Assembly (NCBI RefSeq): GCF_900107155.1
Contig: NZ_FNOX01000004.1
Coordinates: forward strand, 434,001 to 498,000
Source: Pseudomonas salomonii
Lineage (GTDB): Bacteria; Pseudomonadota; Gammaproteobacteria; Pseudomonadales; Pseudomonadaceae
Length of the DNA stretch: 64,000 bases
Direction of reading: 5' to 3'
The notes beneath the pieces are model-generated. The model saw only the letters and a list, made by a program, of their open reading frames with translations. It was not told the origin of the DNA and did no database searches. How positions within the stretch are numbered: position 1 is the first letter of the stretch; each line of letters begins with the position of its first letter. Both the position numbers and the translations under genes were made by a program. This document shows, piece by piece, positions 60,694 through 64,000 of the stretch.

Positions 60694-61883
60694 TTTCCAG
60701 CCCTCAGCAGGCGTTCAAACCAGGTGTGCGAGGGTTGCTTCATACCTTCGGAGCGCTTTGCCAGGCGCTCGCCCAAGGTTTTGAGGTTGTGGGTCAGGGT
60801 TTCGCGCGGGGCCAGGGCGAACAGGGTTTGCCCTTGGTTCTTGGCATTCAGGCGTACCTCCGGGCTCAGCGGCAGCACCGCGATCACCTCCAGGCCATAG
60901 CTTTTGCTCAGGGCTTCGGCGTCGGGCGCGCAGCCTTTGATGTAGCGGTCCACCAGCAGCTTGGCGTGTTCCAGCTTCATGCCTTTTTCGCGCCACTGGT
61001 TCAGCACGCCGAGGTTGCGACGGCAGTCCAGCACGCTTTGGTCGGTGCACCACAGCAGCTTGTCGCAGTGGCTGACAAAGGTGCGCAGCGCTTCGCTGTC
61101 GGGCTGGCCGGCGAGGTTCACCACGATGTGCTGGAAGTGCTGGCGCAAGGCACTGAGCAGCATGTACAGCTCGGCCGCGCTGGTCTGTTCCAGAGGCTCG
61201 TCATTGGGGGCGTAGGCGAGAATGCGCAGGCCGTCTTCAGCGCAGGTAAACGCGCTGTTGATCAAGGTGGTGTCCAGGCGCCTGAGGTGGCGCAAGGCGT
61301 CGCCGAAATTGAACGAGCTTTCCAGCCCCAGCAACGCCAGGCTGTCACCGCGCGGCAGGCCCAGGTCGAGCAACAGGGTTTGCTGGCCGCTCTTTTGCAC
61401 CACCAGCGCCAAGTGGCTGGTCAGCAGCGCGCCGTCGGCGTTGCTTTGGGTGCCGTAGAGCACGGTGAGGCCACCCAGTTGAGTGTTGGTGGCCACCGGC
61501 GGCAGGCGTTTGCTCAAACGGCGCACCAGCCCGGCGACTTCGCTGGAGCGCGAGCCATAGGCGACAAAGTCGCGGGCGCCGGCGCGCATGGCGTTGAGCA
61601 CCAACTGGTTGTCCATGCCGTCGCCGAGGGCGACGATGGCGAGCATCGGTTTGGCCTCCAGCGCGCCTTCGATCAGCGCGCTTTGGGCCACCACGTGTTC
61701 GCGGTCGAGGCCGATAAACACCAGGTTGGCGAAGGTCACGTCCACCAGCGCGAGCAACTCGTCGAGGGTGCCGCTGCCGGCACTGACCACTTGGCCAAGC
61801 GGTGCCAGGGCGCCCTGCAGCCATTCCAGGTCGGTGGTGTTGCGGGTGATTGCCAGAAACGTCTGGCTCAGGCTATCGCTCAT
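60690..61883 (-). CDS. tadZ: TadZ/CpaE-like localisation protein with degenerate P-loop
   Basis: 397 residues. The N-terminal half (1-130) looks like an atypical receiver ('ANLVFIGLDREHVVAQSALI' and 'LNAMRAGARDFVAYGS'). The C-terminal half is ParA/MinD-like ('TLLLDLGLPRGDSLALLGL', 'RQHFQHIVVNLAGQPDSEAL'). The deviant Walker A (KGGxGKT) expected near residue 145 is replaced by 'YGTQSNADGALLTSHLAL', with no lysine, so ATP hydrolysis is doubtful. It likely positions the Tad machine at the pole. It overlaps both rcpA and tadA by 4 bp. Confidence 0.9.
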   Translation of the reverse strand: MSDSLSQTFLAITRNTTDLEWLQGALAPLGQVVSAGSGTLDELLALVDVTFANLVFIGLDREHVVAQSALIEGALEAKPMLAIVALGDGMDNQLVLNAMRAGARDFVAYGSRSSEVAGLVRRLSKRLPPVATNTQLGGLTVLYGTQSNADGALLTSHLALVVQKSGQQTLLLDLGLPRGDSLALLGLESSFNFGDALRHLRRLDTTLINSAFTCAEDGLRILAYAPNDEPLEQTSAAELYMLLSALRQHFQHIVVNLAGQPDSEALRTFVSHCDKLLWCTDQSVLDCRRNLGVLNQWREKGMKLEHAKLLVDRYIKGCAPDAEALSKSYGLEVIAVLPLSPEVRLNAKNQGQTLFALAPRETLTHNLKTLGERLAKRSEGMKQPSHTWFERLLRAGK

Positions 61884-63100
61884 TGAGACAACCCATTAAG
61901 TCGGTCGAAATTGCCGTTTTCCAGGAAGTACAGGCGGTACCAGTTCGGGTCGTAGTTGCGCAGCTTCTCGCCGGGCAACGACGGCAGTTGGGCATTGGCG
62001 GCCAGCGGCTGCACCAGGTGCGGGGTGACGATCATCAGCAGCTCTTTGTCCTGGCGGTTGACCGAGGAATCGCGAAAGAACGCGCCGAGAATCGGGATAT
62101 CGCCCAGGCCTGGAAACTTGCTGATAGTGGTGGTGTTGGTGCTGCTGATCAGGCCGCTGATCACGAAGCTTTCGCCGTCGGCCAGTGACACGCTGGTGTC
62201 GGTGCGGCGGATGGCCAATGCCGGCACCTGGACGCCTTGGATGGTCACGGCGTTGGTGTAGTCCAGCTCGCTGACTTCCGGCGCCACCTTGAGAGAAATA
62301 CGGTTACGGTCGATCACTGTCGGCGTGAGTGTCAGGCGAATGCCGAATTCCTTGTACTCAATCGAGATGTTGTTGCTGGCGCTGCTGGGTACCGGGATCG
62401 GCACTTCGCCGCCGGCCAGGAACGTCGCGCTTTGCCCGCTCATGGCCACCAGGCTTGGGCGGGCCAGGGTGTAGGCAAAACCGCTGCTTTCCAGTGCGTT
62501 GATCATGGCCGACACACGCCCGCCACCGAAGCCGATATTGAAGTTACTGTCGCTCACCGGCAGTCGAAAGGTGCCAGGTGTCGGGGATACCAGATTAGGA
62601 CTGCCGAGGAAAAAGTTGCTGCCGATGCCGAGGATCTTGGTGCTGGCTTCCTTGAGTTTGGAGCGGCTGACTTCGACGAAACGGATGTCGGTCTGCACCT
62701 GGCTGGGCAGCGTCGGGTCGTCCGACGGCGACAGCGACAGGCTGGTCAATGCCGAGGTGGCCTTGCCTTTGACGAACACCATGCTCTGGCGCGGCGTTGT
62801 CGAACAGGCGGTCCAGACCATCAGGCTGGTGGTACCGGAGGCGATGCCGGTGAGCAGGAAGCCGCGATCACCGTTCAGATGTACGTCGGCGATTTTCGGG
62901 TCGCCGATGGCCAGGCGCGTGATCGCGACGGGGGATTGCAGTTCCTGTTGCAGGCCCTCGCCCACGGAGAGCGCTGCGGGTAATTGGCCCAGGCTGCCGC
63001 AGTTGCCCGGCGCGGCTGCAACGAGCCCCACAGACAGGTTCGACAGCATCAGGGCACAGGCGATTTTCAGCGTGAACACCGGTGCGAAACGTCGGTTCAT
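61880..63100 (-). CDS. rcpA: RcpA outer membrane secretin
   Basis: About 406 residues, secretin (GspD/CpaC type). The signal peptide is 'IACALMLSNLSVGLVAAAPG'. The N-domain 'SPVAITRLAIGDPKIADVHL' is the BON-like pilus/secretin segment. The secretin core includes 'MSGQSATFLAGGEVPIPVPS', 'IRRTDTSVSLADGESFVISG' and 'LGDIPILGAFFRDSSVNRQD'. It forms the outer membrane pore for the Flp pilus. An ATG at 63109 three codons upstream is possible; the chosen one has AAGGA at better spacing. Preceded by rcpC. Confidence 0.93.
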   Translation of the reverse strand: MNRRFAPVFTLKIACALMLSNLSVGLVAAAPGNCGSLGQLPAALSVGEGLQQELQSPVAITRLAIGDPKIADVHLNGDRGFLLTGIASGTTSLMVWTACSTTPRQSMVFVKGKATSALTSLSLSPSDDPTLPSQVQTDIRFVEVSRSKLKEASTKILGIGSNFFLGSPNLVSPTPGTFRLPVSDSNFNIGFGGGRVSAMINALESSGFAYTLARPSLVAMSGQSATFLAGGEVPIPVPSSASNNISIEYKEFGIRLTLTPTVIDRNRISLKVAPEVSELDYTNAVTIQGVQVPALAIRRTDTSVSLADGESFVISGLISSTNTTTISKFPGLGDIPILGAFFRDSSVNRQDKELLMIVTPHLVQPLAANAQLPSLPGEKLRNYDPNWYRLYFLENGNFDRLNGLSQ

Positions 63101-63115
63101 GCACAGCATCCTTGT

Positions 63116-64000
63116 TCAGTCGGGCGTTTGTTGGGTGGCTTGATTGCCGCGTATCACCTTGACACCGGTGCGGCGCGCGGGGCCACCCTGGGCGACTTTT
63201 TTGGGCGCCTGGACGAAGGCCAGTTGGGTGAATTGGTAGAGGTCGCGGTTGGCGCTTTGCAGCTTGCCCGGTGCATCGCTTTCACCGGCCCAGTAGTGGC
63301 TCAGCAAGCGCTCATCGGCGCTGCGCACGGCCAGGCGCAAAGTGCCGGCCTGGGTCGCCAGCATCAGTTGGCTCAGCAGTTGTTCGGGCACCGCCAGCAC
63401 CACGGTGCGGGAGGGCGCGTGCCGTTGGGCTTTTTCTTCGGCGGTCATTGCCGGCGGTGAAGCGGGAACGCCGTCGTTGGTCAGGCCCATTTGATCGCCG
63501 ACGCTGAGCAGGCGCATGGCGGGGATCACCACTTGGGCGGATTGTTCGACGTTGGCGACGTCCTGGCGCAGGTACAGCAGCACGTCCACATAGTCGCCAG
63601 GGCTCAACTGGCCGGCAGCGCCAATCACTTCATCCACGGCCACCGCCAGCGCGCGTTCGTTTGGGCGAATCATCCGTGCCAGTGGGCCACCGGGGCTGAA
63701 GCTTTCGTCGTTGAGCCAGGTGCCGGCCTGCAGGGCGCGCCACGGTGTGCGGCCGATGGCCTGGTCCACGCTGGTCATGCTGCCAGCGGGCGCCGTGCGC
63801 AGTTTTTCGATGCTCAGGTCGGCGGCGGTCAAGGCAATAAAGGGCGGGACATCGTGGGCCAGTACCACCACCGATTGGCGGGTCTGGTCCTCGACCACGG
63901 CGACGGCTTTTTCTACAGGTGCGGTTGGCGGCGGTGGCGGCGCCGGGGCAGGTTCGCGACTGAGCACCCACCCCCAGTAACCGGCAAACAGCGCACCGAC
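63116..64000 (-). CDS. rcpC: RcpC/CpaB pilus assembly protein (5' end beyond window)
   Basis: C-terminal ~294 residues of an RcpC/CpaB protein; the frame stays open to the window edge, encoding the end of an N-terminal membrane helix ('GALFAGYWGWVLSREP'). A proline-rich linker follows, then the SAF-like part 'VVVLAHDVPPFIALTAADLS' and 'ERALAVAVDEVIGAAGQLSP' and the 'GDYVDVLLYL' motif typical of CpaB. It modulates the RcpA secretin. The flp pilin gene would be expected just beyond the window. Confidence 0.92.
   Translation of the reverse strand, partial: VGALFAGYWGWVLSREPAPAPPPPPTAPVEKAVAVVEDQTRQSVVVLAHDVPPFIALTAADLSIEKLRTAPAGSMTSVDQAIGRTPWRALQAGTWLNDESFSPGGPLARMIRPNERALAVAVDEVIGAAGQLSPGDYVDVLLYLRQDVANVEQSAQVVIPAMRLLSVGDQMGLTNDGVPASPPAMTAEEKAQRHAPSRTVVLAVPEQLLSQLMLATQAGTLRLAVRSADERLLSHYWAGESDAPGKLQSANRDLYQFTQLAFVQAPKKVAQGGPARRTGVKVIRGNQATQQTPD

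Noticed and set aside
1..64000. tRNA, rRNA, insertion sequences or prophage structural genes
   Set aside because: I looked for cloverleaf-like segments, transposase motifs and phage gene blocks and saw none; the only phage-like signal is the C4-like RNA.

Overview
The window is a chromosomal segment of a Pseudomonas from the fluorescens group. The evidence is gene content and order: fis-dusB-prmA, accBC-aroQ, a retS-purD junction, a gcbA-type diguanylate cyclase next to a ctpL-type chemoreceptor, speA-SUI1-Nudix-DUF2333, and a tad/rcp/ppr pilus locus. All of these recur in Pseudomonas. The intergenic GTGGGAGCGGGCTTGCC-type and GTTCCCACGC-type palindromes (REPs) are also typical of this group. 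No tRNA, rRNA, CRISPR array or transposase gene was seen.

Layout. 1-3014: a large protein built of about four and a half copies of a ~215-residue module. 3017-7917 (minus): a TonB-dependent receptor plus a FecBCD-type ABC importer, with a Zur-like operator in front of the receptor. 8071-13069 (minus): a copper-handling cluster with PepSY protein, OprC-like receptor, DUF2946, PCu(A)C chaperone and DUF2946. 13166-15144: a small accessory patch holding an addiction-module antidote with a broken toxin, a C4-like structured RNA leading a DUF6124 gene, and a PIN-domain/partner pair. 15271-21570: aerobic-type cobalamin (corrin ring) genes, cobK-cobL on minus and cobG-cobH-cobI-cbiG/cobJ on plus, without cbiD between cobK and cobL. 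21809-23178: an unknown protein and a MarC protein.

23301-35550 (minus) is a core housekeeping and regulatory block: RetS, PurD, PurH, Fis, DusB, a DUF3426 zinc-ribbon protein, PrmA, AccC, AccB and AroQ. 35823-39508 holds a CtpL-like chemoreceptor and a GcbA-like diguanylate cyclase. 39808-44095 holds DUF2333, Nudix, SUI1 and SpeA. 44276-49769 holds an esterase-like lipoprotein, a membrane protein, a MATE transporter, a MazG-like protein, CmoM and two DUF4136 lipoproteins.

49968-64000 is the Flp/Tad pilus locus: TadG, the PprA kinase, a TadE-like pseudopilin, the FppA peptidase and the PprB regulator. These are followed by the minus-strand operon rcpC-rcpA-tadZ-tadA-tadB-tadC-tadD-DUF3613. 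rcpC runs off the window end and flp would lie beyond it.

Two themes stand out. Metal and cofactor acquisition (a probable zinc-responsive importer, copper uptake and cobalamin synthesis) fills the first third. Control of attachment and lifestyle (RetS, GcbA, CtpL, PprAB-Tad) fills much of the rest. Many long ORFs antisense to real genes are GC-driven shadows and were left out.
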